In this document: positions 1 through 5,702 of the stretch, piece by piece
Position numbering within the stretch: the first letter of the stretch is position 1
How the letters are laid out: each line of letters starts with the position of its first letter
NCBI GenBank assembly: GCA_023300205.1
Contig: JALZVD010000198.1
Span: 1 to 8,398 of the forward strand
DNA from: Akkermansiaceae bacterium
Lineage (GTDB): Bacteria > Verrucomicrobiota > Verrucomicrobiia > Verrucomicrobiales > Akkermansiaceae
DNA: 8,398 nucleotides
Direction of reading: 5' to 3'
Translations under genes and position numbers: made by a program
The notes under the pieces: model-generated
Told to the model about the DNA's origin: nothing
The model's database searches: none
Seen by the model: the letters and a program-made list of their open reading frames with translations, nothing else

Positions 1-1005
1 CATTTTACAAGGACAGAAAATCACAGGGAAGTTCCTAAAGTATTGATCCCATTAGCGCGTATCCAAGCAGCTCTAATGGCTCCGCAAAGCGAAGTGGCGT
101 CCATGCATCTAGGGAGGTGTTATAAGCCGCTGGTAAGTTCTTCTGTGGAGAGAGTTACTGAATTGTTAGAGCAGGCAGCGAGACATCGATGTAAGATGAA
201 AGCTAAGAGGCTGATCTCGATTCGGGAGAGCCATGGTAGGGACCAGGCTTTATGGATAGCATTAGCTGAGACACTGGGCTACAGGCCGAACCGTCTATCG
301 ATGACCTTGCTTGCTCAGCGCTTGCCTATTCAGGAGCTGAAGTCGTCTGGAGAGAGGATCTTGGGGTTACTTTTTGGGGCGGCAGGATTTTTGCATCCAG
401 ATATACACAATAAAGCACCAGAGGATACACAGGAATGGTTAGAGGATCTCTGGGGGACTTGGTGGCAAGATCGTCTTCAATATGAGCTGGGTCCAGAAAG
501 AGAGATTAAGTGGGTGCTACATGGAAGCCGGCCGATCAATCATCCGCAACGAAGATTGGCGACCCTTAGTGTGATTGCCCAGCATTGGTCAACATTTCGA
601 AGATTGTCTGACCAGCCAGAATCGCTCATAGAATGGCTTAGTTCATTAAGTGATCCATTTTGGTCCAGCCATTACACACTAACTTCTAAGGCTGCGGATA
701 AGAAGTTAGCACTTATTGGGAAAGATAGAATTACTGATTTAGTGATGAACCATTTTTTGCCGTTGAAAATAGCGGAAGGGGACAAGGTTGCATGGGCTAC
801 ATACCAATCATTTCCAGCACCAGCAATTAATGAGAAGGTGAGGCGTGCGCATTACCGATTATTTGGTAATCGCGAGGATGCCGCTATCTTTCTCAAGAAA
901 TCTTGGCATCACCAGTCCTTATTACAGATCTATCAGGATTTTTGTTTGTCTGATACAAGCGACTGTGAGGTATGTCCGTTTCCTGAGCAGTTGGCGCATT
1001 TTTAA
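1..1005 (+). CDS. DUF2851 family protein, 5'-truncated by the window edge
   Basis: The frame is open from base 1 to the TAA at 1003-1005 (334 codons), so the true start lies outside the window; the TTG at 43 is an internal Leu codon. The protein resembles the DUF2851 family of uncharacterised bacterial proteins. Visible family-like segments, in order, are a 'REVPKVLIPL' stretch, 'ALAETLGYRPN', 'LAQRLPIQEL', 'ERILGLLFGAAGFL', an Arg/Pro-rich 'RPINHPQRRLATLSVIAQ' segment (the usual RPxNxPxxRxAQLA region), 'DPFWSSHYTL', and a C-terminal 'QSLLQIYQDFCLSD' followed by a DCEVCPFPE cysteine cluster. The three closing cysteines could bind a metal, but that is inference. No signal peptide or membrane segment is visible in the part present. 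The biochemical role of the family is unknown. The 114 bp to the sigma factor gene suggest it is transcribed separately. Confidence 0.85.
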   Translation, partial: HFTRTENHREVPKVLIPLARIQAALMAPQSEVASMHLGRCYKPLVSSSVERVTELLEQAARHRCKMKAKRLISIRESHGRDQALWIALAETLGYRPNRLSMTLLAQRLPIQELKSSGERILGLLFGAAGFLHPDIHNKAPEDTQEWLEDLWGTWWQDRLQYELGPEREIKWVLHGSRPINHPQRRLATLSVIAQHWSTFRRLSDQPESLIEWLSSLSDPFWSSHYTLTSKAADKKLALIGKDRITDLVMNHFLPLKIAEGDKVAWATYQSFPAPAINEKVRRAHYRLFGNREDAAIFLKKSWHHQSLLQIYQDFCLSDTSDCEVCPFPEQLAHF

Positions 1006-1107
1006 CTGTATAGATATGGATAGATGTTTTTTCTTAAGATTTTTTTATTTTTTTTGGAATGAGCCTAAGAAAAGAATGGGTGAAGCGTTTCTACTAGTGA
1101 ATAGTCC

Positions 1108-1112
1108 AGGGA
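1108..1112 (+). promoter_or_regulatory. ribosome binding site supporting the sigma factor start at 1120
   Basis: AGGGA lies 7 bases before the ATG at 1120. The alternative in-frame ATG at 1141 has no comparable purine-rich element at the right distance, so the site favours the longer N-terminus. It is also one of the clearest Shine-Dalgarno-like sites in the window. Confidence 0.55.
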
Positions 1113-1119
1113 TAAGCCA

Positions 1120-1650
1120 ATGGACAGAGACCCGTTAACAATGATAACCACTGCAGATGATCTAGTAGAGTATGCTCTGAAAGAGTATGAATCTCCACTG
1201 ATATGGTATGCTATGGGGATACTCAAGGACTTGGAGCGTGCGAGAGATGTGGTGCAAGATACTTTTATACGTCTTTATAAGCAGGACGTGGAGAAGGTTA
1301 AACGAGGGTTAAAAACATGGCTCTATACTGTGTGCCGTAACCGTGCTTTAGATGTGTTACGGAAGGAGAAACGGATGGTTGTTGTGGATGATGAGATGTT
1401 TAGCTATACCGAATCCAAAGATCCTTCTCCTGATACTATTGCTGATCAAACAGAACGAGTGTCGCAGTTGATGGAGTATTTGGAGATCTTATCCGAGAAT
1501 CAGAAAGAGGTGATATTGCTGAAATTTCAGCAGGGGATGAGCTATTCAGAAATCAGTGAGTCGACTGGACTAACTACGGGGAATGTAGGATTTCTGCTAC
1601 ATAATGGGCTTAAAAAGCTCAGGGAAATATTACCCAAGGATCTGATTTGA
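1120..1650 (+). CDS. ECF-type RNA polymerase sigma-70 family sigma factor
   Basis: This 176-residue protein has the two-domain layout of an extracytoplasmic-function sigma factor. Region 2 spans about residues 24-86; 'LERARDVVQDTFIRLYK' is the region 2.2 core-binding motif, and 'LKTWLYTVCRNRALDVLRKEKR' covers 2.3-2.4, which melts and reads the -10 element. After a short acidic linker, region 4 (about 117-171) contains 'LSENQKEVILLKFQQGMSYSEISESTGLTTGNVGFLLHNGLKKLRE', a helix-turn-helix that should read the -35 element. Regions 1.2 and 3 are absent, as expected for ECF factors, and the length is normal. The ATG at 1120 is chosen because of the AGGGA site before it. The next gene begins 21 bp after the stop and encodes a membrane protein with an anti-sigma-like N-terminus, so the pair is probably co-transcribed and the sigma factor held inactive by its neighbour (inference). 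No target promoter can be identified here. Confidence 0.93.
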   Translation: MDRDPLTMITTADDLVEYALKEYESPLIWYAMGILKDLERARDVVQDTFIRLYKQDVEKVKRGLKTWLYTVCRNRALDVLRKEKRMVVVDDEMFSYTESKDPSPDTIADQTERVSQLMEYLEILSENQKEVILLKFQQGMSYSEISESTGLTTGNVGFLLHNGLKKLREILPKDLI

Positions 1651-1671
1651 AAAACAATTTATACCTATAAG

Positions 1672-3036
1672 ATGATGAAGAATACACTTACAGACAACGA
1701 TCCGAGATTGACTGCATATGCTCTCGGTGAGCTCCCTAGAGATGAGGCCGAAGAGGTATCTAGAGTGCTGGAAGCTAATGAGAATATTAGACTGAGGAGA
1801 GAGGTGGAGAGTCTAGATGCTCTGGGCGTGATGCTTACACAGGATCTGAGTAGGGCTGGTTCAGAAGATAGGGATACAATTAAGTTGAGGCTCAGCCCAA
1901 GTCAGCGTGATGCTATTTTCCGTTCAGCAAAGGTAGCTACTGCTGCAGATGTGAGCTCGTCACAGCAGTCTGCTTGGTTGAGACCTGTGTTGGTGATATT
2001 AGGTGCGGCAGCGTTAGTGTCTATTTCATTTATCGTATTAGATAACGTGGATAGTAATGAGGATGACTTGGATCTGATGCCTAGGGTAAGTTTTTCTGAT
2101 ATGGATGAAGAGACATTATATGTTCCTATTCAGCCGAATGATACTGCGTGGGGCGGTATTTCAGATCTTGATTCTAATGTAAATAGAGTGGGTAGTAGAG
2201 GGGTGGATCCTGCAGATAGGGGTGTGAGCTTAGAGGAGAGTCCAGATGAATTAAGTGAGTTAGTGGATCATGTATGGGTGCATAGAGCTGATAAAGCGGT
2301 GACAAGAATACCGCTGGTCTGTGGTAAGGGGAGCTGGAACAGGGTAAGGCATCGTATTCTAGAGGATGGTGTGCTTCCTAATAGAAACGCGGTAAGGGTT
2401 GAGGAGATCATGAATGCATTCGATTATGATAAGCCTTCTGATCTGGAGTTATCTTTTGTTAGCGTTGGGGTAGATTTGGTTAGGTGTCCATGGAATGATG
2501 ATAGTCTAATTGCGGTGATTTTAATTAAGAATACGCATTCTGATAGCACCCAGATTGAAAGTGCTGTTACTTTTAGTGAGTCGGTAGAAAAATATCGGTT
2601 AGTTGGGTATGTAAAAGCTAGGGATGGTAAAGGGGGAGGAGGGGCTGTTATCGCACCACAATTGGTGACGATGAAGGCAGGAGGTTCTCACATTGTTCTA
2701 TATGAGATAGAGGCTTTAGCCGGGATAGAAAGCGCTGCAGAGGTTCTATCGGTAGATGTTCGGACCACTAATCTAATTGATGAGCAATGGGTTCATGAGG
2801 ATAAGTCTCTGATTATGCAGTATAGTGAAAGGGCGTGGGGTAAGGCAGAGCAGGAGGTGCAGTTTGCTTTAATTCTAGCAAGTTGGAGTCAGTTTATCTC
2901 TGATCGCTGTTATGATGAGAAGATGGGGGCTGATCATTTAACAGGGGTGTTGAGATTGTTCAAAAATTCTCATGAGTTATCTGATGCTCAGAATCATGCT
3001 TTAGAGGTTATGGAAAAAGGGATTGATTTAAAATAG
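1672..3036 (+). CDS. single-pass membrane protein: anti-sigma-like N-terminus plus YfbK N- and C-terminal domains, no VWA domain
   Basis: This 454-residue protein begins with a cytosolic segment (about 1-60, 'DPRLTAYALGELPRDEAEEV') of the kind found at the N-terminus of sigma-linked YfbK/VWA proteins in Planctomycetota and Verrucomicrobiota. It has no HxxxCxxC zinc motif. One membrane helix lies at about 102-124 (WLRPVLVILGAAALVSISFI), followed by an acidic linker. Residues about 210-280 match the YfbK N-terminal flank: 'WNRVRHRILEDGVLPNRNAVRVEEIMNAFDYDKP', then 'CPWND'. Residues about 296-450 match the YfbK C-terminal domain (DUF3520): 'VTFSESVEKYRLVGY', 'KAGGSHIVLYEIEAL', and a helical end with 'FALILASWSQFI'. 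Only about 24 residues separate these flanks, where family members carry a von Willebrand A domain; no DxSxS metal site exists. Placed 21 bp after the ECF sigma gene, it is probably the membrane partner of that factor. The start could be 1672 or the adjacent ATG at 1675. Domain assignments are from motif recognition; function is inferred. Confidence 0.82.
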   Translation: MMKNTLTDNDPRLTAYALGELPRDEAEEVSRVLEANENIRLRREVESLDALGVMLTQDLSRAGSEDRDTIKLRLSPSQRDAIFRSAKVATAADVSSSQQSAWLRPVLVILGAAALVSISFIVLDNVDSNEDDLDLMPRVSFSDMDEETLYVPIQPNDTAWGGISDLDSNVNRVGSRGVDPADRGVSLEESPDELSELVDHVWVHRADKAVTRIPLVCGKGSWNRVRHRILEDGVLPNRNAVRVEEIMNAFDYDKPSDLELSFVSVGVDLVRCPWNDDSLIAVILIKNTHSDSTQIESAVTFSESVEKYRLVGYVKARDGKGGGGAVIAPQLVTMKAGGSHIVLYEIEALAGIESAAEVLSVDVRTTNLIDEQWVHEDKSLIMQYSERAWGKAEQEVQFALILASWSQFISDRCYDEKMGADHLTGVLRLFKNSHELSDAQNHALEVMEKGIDLK

Positions 3037-3055
3037 AGCTTTGAGAATGTGCATT

Positions 3056-3086
3056 AAAAAAGAGCCACTCAATATGAGTGGCTCTT
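3056..3086. terminator. bidirectional Rho-independent terminator between convergent genes
   Basis: AGAGCCACTC (3061-3070) and GAGTGGCTCT (3076-3085) form a perfect 10-bp stem around the loop AATAT; an A-T pair (3060/3086) extends it to 11. On the minus strand the hairpin is followed by a U-run, the complement of A 3056-3060, giving a canonical terminator for the H1-like gene. On the plus strand it is followed by TTATTATTA, a weaker tail that can still serve the membrane protein gene ending at 3036. It sits between two facing stop codons. Confidence 0.9.
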
Positions 3087-3118
3087 ATTATTAAGATGTT
3101 GTAAGAGGTAGTTAAAAA

Positions 3119-3673
3119 CTACTTCTTTTTCTTTTTAGCAACTTTCTTCGCTTTTTTAGCTACCTTTTTTGCTTTCTTGGTAGTTTTTTTCTTGGCTACT
3201 TTCTTTGCTTTTTTGGCTACTTTTTTCTTAGTAACTTTTTTTGCTTTCTTGGTAGTTTTCTTCTTAGCGATTTTTTTTGCTTTTTTAGCTACTTTCTTTT
3301 TAGTGATTTTTTTTGCCTTTTTGGCTGTTTTTTTCTTAGCAACTTTTTTTGCTTTCTTGGTAGTTTTCTTTTTAGCAACTTTCTTTGCTTTTTTAGCTAC
3401 TTTTTTCTTAGTAACTTTTTTGGTTTTCTTGGTAGTTTTCTTTTTAGCAACTTTCTTCGCTTTTTTGGCTACTTTTTTCTTAGTAACTTTTTTGGTTTTT
3501 TTAGCTGCTTTCTTTTTGACTGCCTTTTTAGCTATTTTCTTTTTCGCTTTTTTGGCTACTTTCTTTTTAGCTACTTTTCTAGTTGCTGATTTTTTAGTGA
3601 CCTTTTTAGCTGGTTTAGAAACAACTTTTTTCTTCGCTATTTTTTTTGCTTTTGATTTCTTTTTTGCTGCCAT
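3119..3673 (-). CDS. Lys/Ala-rich histone H1-like DNA-binding protein
   Basis: This 184-residue protein is about 57% lysine, the rest almost wholly Ala, Val, Thr and Ile, with single Pro (21) and Arg (32) residues and no acidic or aromatic residue. It resembles the C-terminal tail of eukaryotic histone H1 and bacterial H1-like proteins such as chlamydial Hc2, which bind and compact DNA non-specifically. Residues 61-168 are nine tandem 12-residue repeats of two types, KKVTKKKVAKKA and KKVAKKKTTKKA, followed by a shortened unit and a poly-Lys end. The less regular N-terminal third (1-60) has no recognisable globular domain. The ATG at 3671-3673 is the only sensible start; the bases before it (AAAACAGCC) contain no Shine-Dalgarno. 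It appears to be a single gene: 267 bp separate it from the gene upstream, and the 3056-3086 terminator lies downstream. A nucleoid role is inferred from composition; low complexity prevents firm family assignment. Confidence 0.85.
   Translation of the reverse strand: MAAKKKSKAKKIAKKKVVSKPAKKVTKKSATRKVAKKKVAKKAKKKIAKKAVKKKAAKKTKKVTKKKVAKKAKKVAKKKTTKKTKKVTKKKVAKKAKKVAKKKTTKKAKKVAKKKTAKKAKKITKKKVAKKAKKIAKKKTTKKAKKVTKKKVAKKAKKVAKKKTTKKAKKVAKKAKKVAKKKKK
3170..3493 (-). repeat. nine tandem 36-bp (12-residue) repeats inside the H1-like gene
   Basis: Nine in-frame units without indels encode residues 61-168. Type A (KKVTKKKVAKKA) and type B (KKVAKKKTTKKA/T) follow the order A-B-A-B-B'-A-B-A-B, so the underlying unit is a 24-residue A-B pair, with one B' (KKVAKKKTAKKA) breaking the alternation. 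Ile replaces Val in the first V position of units six and seven. The DNA units differ mainly at synonymous positions. Confidence 0.9.
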
Positions 3674-3940
3674 GGCTGTTTTAGTGCGGTTGTGCGTTAG
3701 TTAGGATCTGATTTATGTTGTGAGAACCATTGATGATTTGATTACGAGTTGAGGCTAATTTATGAAAAGTAAAAATGAATTATTTTTCAAATTGTTAGAT
3801 TCTGTTAGAAAATCATTAAATGGTTTGTTTTAATTCATCAACATCTACTCATTGTGAGAGAGTTAAGTCAAGGGTAAAACTTTACGTTTCCATAATATTG
3901 AAAATTGGCGGCCTTTCTGTGTTGTTTTATTTTGATGTTT
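3674..3940. other. 267-bp AT-rich intergenic region
   Basis: The region lies between the thioredoxin-fold gene (its 3' side) and the H1-like gene (its 5' side), both on the minus strand. It should contain the H1-like promoter, but I find no convincing -35/-10 pair; CATAAA-like hexamers occur on the minus strand without a well-spaced partner. I also see no GC-rich hairpin with a U-run to terminate the thioredoxin-fold transcript. A 23-codon plus-strand reading frame (3762-3833) is discussed among the findings. Confidence 0.5.
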
Positions 3941-4873
3941 TTACTGCTGTTGAATAAGCTTAGGTTTTTTTATGTTAGGGTCAATTGTTGAAAGAGTTTT
4001 CCAGAATGAATTGTTAGATGCGCTACCATGATAGATTACTTTACCTTCTTTTGTGATGATGACGAGAGTAGGTAGGTTTGATATGCGGAGTTCTTTACTC
4101 AATGATTTTATATTTGAGTCAATTAGCCATAGAGAAGGAAGCTCTGGTTTAGTCTGAGTAATAATTTCTTTTGCGTTTTTGATTAGAGTTTCATCATTTT
4201 CTAAGAGGACTGATGCGAAGGTTATTTTGCCCTTTTTACATTGCTCTGCTGCGCTTTGGATAAGGGGGAGTGTTTTATCAAGTTGAACGTTCCAAGGTGA
4301 CCAGAATCTGAGAACGATTGCATCATGATCTTTGATGATTTCTTTAAAGGTAATGTTCTTTGTGTCATTTAAAGTATGCATTTCACGTTCAGGTTTGATT
4401 GTGATTTTTTGCATGATTTTTTTATTCCTGAGTTTGGTGATATGATGAGAAAATGCACTGGCGGTTTCTGGGCTGAGCCAGTAGGCCTCGGTGATGTGCT
4501 TTTTAAAGTTAGTCTCATCATTATTTAATAGAGCTTTGAGTGCTAGGCTGTATTGGATGACTGATTGCCATTGTTCTTTTGTGGCGAAAATTTTTGAGGT
4601 GTCGAGATCGAACTCCTTGAGTTGATTTTGAAATTGAGTGTGAAGAGCAGCGATGGCTGTATAATTTTCAGTATCGACGTAGTAGAGGAATGTTGCTTCG
4701 AGGATGACTTGTTTATTTATTCCTAGTTTTGAGGCAGTAGCTATTGCGGCTTCAAATTCGAGAGGGATTCTAGCAGTGAAAAGTTCTGCTTCAGCTTTTT
4801 GGCGTATCTCATTTGCGTTGGCTGTTGCGTAGTTAATAATGAGACAGAGTAAGGAAATGATGATGTTTTTCAT
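3941..4873 (-). CDS. exported thioredoxin-fold protein lacking the CxxC cysteines
   Basis: This 310-residue protein starts with a Sec signal peptide (MKNIIISLLCLIINYATANA, probable cleavage after residue 20, A-N-A|N). The Cys at 10 is inside the hydrophobic core and is not in a proper lipobox. Residues about 22-150 are helical and TPR-like, without a recognised family. Residues about 155-300 form a TlpA/thioredoxin-like domain: 'AIVLRFWSPWNVQLDKTLPLI' aligns with the usual FWATWCGPC active-site region, and 'ISNLPTLVIITKEGKVIYHG' contains the conserved cis-Pro loop (P268) and following strand. The catalytic cysteines are replaced by Asn195 and Leu198, so disulfide exchange by the usual mechanism is not possible; a scaffold or binding role is likelier. 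The start lacks a Shine-Dalgarno (CTCTCTACCTTT precedes it). The hairpin at 4921-4972 separates it from the LysM gene, so it probably has its own promoter. Confidence 0.8.
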   Translation of the reverse strand: MKNIIISLLCLIINYATANANEIRQKAEAELFTARIPLEFEAAIATASKLGINKQVILEATFLYYVDTENYTAIAALHTQFQNQLKEFDLDTSKIFATKEQWQSVIQYSLALKALLNNDETNFKKHITEAYWLSPETASAFSHHITKLRNKKIMQKITIKPEREMHTLNDTKNITFKEIIKDHDAIVLRFWSPWNVQLDKTLPLIQSAAEQCKKGKITFASVLLENDETLIKNAKEIITQTKPELPSLWLIDSNIKSLSKELRISNLPTLVIITKEGKVIYHGSASNNSFWKTLSTIDPNIKKPKLIQQQ

Positions 4874-4902
4874 AAAGGTAGAGAGTTAGCGTAGTTACTT
4901 AG

Positions 4903-4931
4903 ATTATGATGTTTGATGGGAAATGAAAAAG
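4903..4931 (-). promoter_or_regulatory. possible promoter of the thioredoxin-fold gene
   Basis: On the minus strand CATAAT (4903-4908) is a good -10 match, 17 bases from a poor -35 candidate CTTTTT (4926-4931). It would give an untranslated leader of roughly 20-25 bases. The -35 candidate overlaps the U-tract of the preceding terminator, so this is only a tentative call. Confidence 0.25.
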
Positions 4932-4972
4932 GTGACAACTAGTCTGTCAATAAACAGGTTCATTGCCACCTT
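4921..4972 (-). terminator. Rho-independent terminator of the LysM lipoprotein gene
   Basis: On the minus strand AAGGTGGCAA (4972-4963) pairs with TTGTCACCTT (4938-4929), followed by TTTTTCATTT. The stem is complete only in minus-strand RNA, where its one non-Watson-Crick position is a G-U pair; on the plus strand it is an A-C mismatch. The 24-base loop contains a second small stem, CTGT/ACAG. It begins 26 bases after the LysM stop codon. Confidence 0.7.
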
Positions 4973-4998
4973 GGTAAAGGCTTAATGCTGAGTTGTGA

Positions 4999-5508
4999 CT
5001 ATTTCACAGGGATGGCTAGTTTTTGTCCTACCCAGATTGTGTCTGTTGTGAGGTTGTTGGCTTCACGTAGTTGGTCTGAAGTGACTCCATATTTTCTAGT
5101 AAGTCCCCAGATGGTGTCTCCTTTTGCTACTGTGTGTGTAGAGGCTGTAGCGCTGGGGTCAGCAGGGAGAGGTGTGTAGGGTTGGGGGGTCGGGATATTC
5201 TGTACAACTGATGGGCTAGGTGTAGTTGATACTCCTGGGATAGGTTGGTAAGGTGCACCAGTCTCGCCATTTGCACCTGGGACAGAGTATGGGTTAGTGG
5301 TTGTTGAGCTTGTTGCTGATGGGCTGGTCACGGCACCTGGTACTCCGTATGGATTTGTAGTAGTGGCAGAAGTAGTGGCGGCGTTGGCAGCTTGTTGTTT
5401 CTTAAAAGCGGCGTATTCTGGGTTAATAGTTGCACATGATGTGATAAGAGCGAGGGATGCAATCGTTGCACTAGCCACGATTGTTTTGTGTATAGTTTGA
5501 GTATTCAT
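4999..5508 (-). CDS. LysM domain lipoprotein
   Basis: This 169-residue protein has a lipoprotein signal peptide: short basic/polar start, hydrophobic core, and lipobox I-T-S-C with Cys25 as the lipidated residue. Ala at +2 does not suggest inner-membrane retention, so outer-membrane anchoring is likely. A Pro/Thr/Ser/Ala-rich linker (about 30-123) contains an exact-spaced duplication, TTTNPYGVPGA (49-59) and TTTNPYSVPGA (69-79). The C-terminus (about 124-168) is one complete LysM domain: 'HTVAKGDTIWGLTRKYGVTSDQLREANNL' then 'IWVGQKLAIPVK', a fold that binds N-acetylglucosamine-containing glycans such as peptidoglycan. No catalytic domain is present, so it probably tethers the outer membrane to peptidoglycan or positions a partner. 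No Shine-Dalgarno precedes the ATG; the promoter is so close that the mRNA is probably leaderless. It has its own promoter and terminator, so it looks monocistronic. Confidence 0.9.
   Translation of the reverse strand: MNTQTIHKTIVASATIASLALITSCATINPEYAAFKKQQAANAATTSATTTNPYGVPGAVTSPSATSSTTTNPYSVPGANGETGAPYQPIPGVSTTPSPSVVQNIPTPQPYTPLPADPSATASTHTVAKGDTIWGLTRKYGVTSDQLREANNLTTDTIWVGQKLAIPVK
5272..5364 (-). repeat. two 33-bp direct repeats, 60-bp period, in the LysM linker
   Basis: Bases 5332-5364 and 5272-5304 encode TTTNPYGVPGA and TTTNPYSVPGA, separated by a Ser/Thr/Ala/Pro spacer. Several differences between the copies are synonymous, which points to an old duplication kept for its protein sequence. 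Confidence 0.7.
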
Positions 5509-5515
5509 TGCTGTT

Positions 5516-5543
5516 ATTCTAGCATTTAAATAGTTAATGTAAA
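5516..5543 (-). promoter_or_regulatory. promoter of the LysM lipoprotein gene, predicted leaderless
   Basis: On the minus strand TTTACA (-35, 5538-5543; one mismatch to TTGACA) is followed after 16 bases by TAGAAT (-10, 5516-5521; one mismatch to TATAAT). Only 7 bases (AACAGCA) separate the -10 box from the ATG at 5508, so transcription should start at or within a base or two of the start codon. This explains the absence of a ribosome binding site. Confidence 0.6.
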
Positions 5544-5567
5544 CTAACTAATTTAAGAAAGTTTACA
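5538..5567. promoter_or_regulatory. inverted repeat overlapping the -35 box, possible operator
   Basis: TGTAAACT (5538-5545) and AGTTTACA (5560-5567) are perfect 8-bp inverted arms with a 14-base spacer. One arm contains the -35 hexamer of the LysM promoter, the other lies upstream of it. No U-run follows, so it is not a terminator. Regulator binding is inference. Confidence 0.4.
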
Positions 5568-5702
5568 CAGTTGTGAGTAGGAAGCTATTTATGCTCTAAT
5601 GCTTGCATGATCATTAAAGGGTCTTTGTTGAAGCTCAGATTACTTCATTTGGCTGGATTTAGAGTTGTGTTAGGGGTATTTATTTAGCGAGAATTTATCT
5701 AT

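Noticed and set aside
43..45. TTG as the start of the first gene
   Set aside because: The frame is open to base 1 and the upstream residues (HFTRTENHREVPKV) fit the DUF2851 family, so the gene simply begins outside the window.
1027..1073. T-rich tract with arms TTTTCTTA (1029-1036) and TAAGAAAA (1066-1073) as a terminator after the DUF2851 gene
   Set aside because: The stem is wholly AT apart from one G-C pair, the loop is 29 bases and the T-run lies inside the loop rather than after the stem, so it does not fit an intrinsic terminator.
845..1138. 97-codon plus-strand frame overlapping the end of the DUF2851 gene
   Set aside because: It overlaps a well-supported gene in another frame, and its tail is translated from the T-rich intergenic tract; no family resemblance.
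3061..3085. Perfect inverted repeat as an attachment or mobile-element end
   Set aside because: Its position between two convergent stops, the short loop and the flanking A/T runs are those of a shared terminator, and there is no second copy in the window.
3177..3704. Plus-strand frame of 175 codons, rich in Phe, Leu, Ala and Val, resembling a membrane protein
   Set aside because: It is the exact antisense of the Lys/Ala repeat gene: Lys codons AAA/AAG read backwards as TTT/CTT. The hydrophobicity is an artefact of the repeat.
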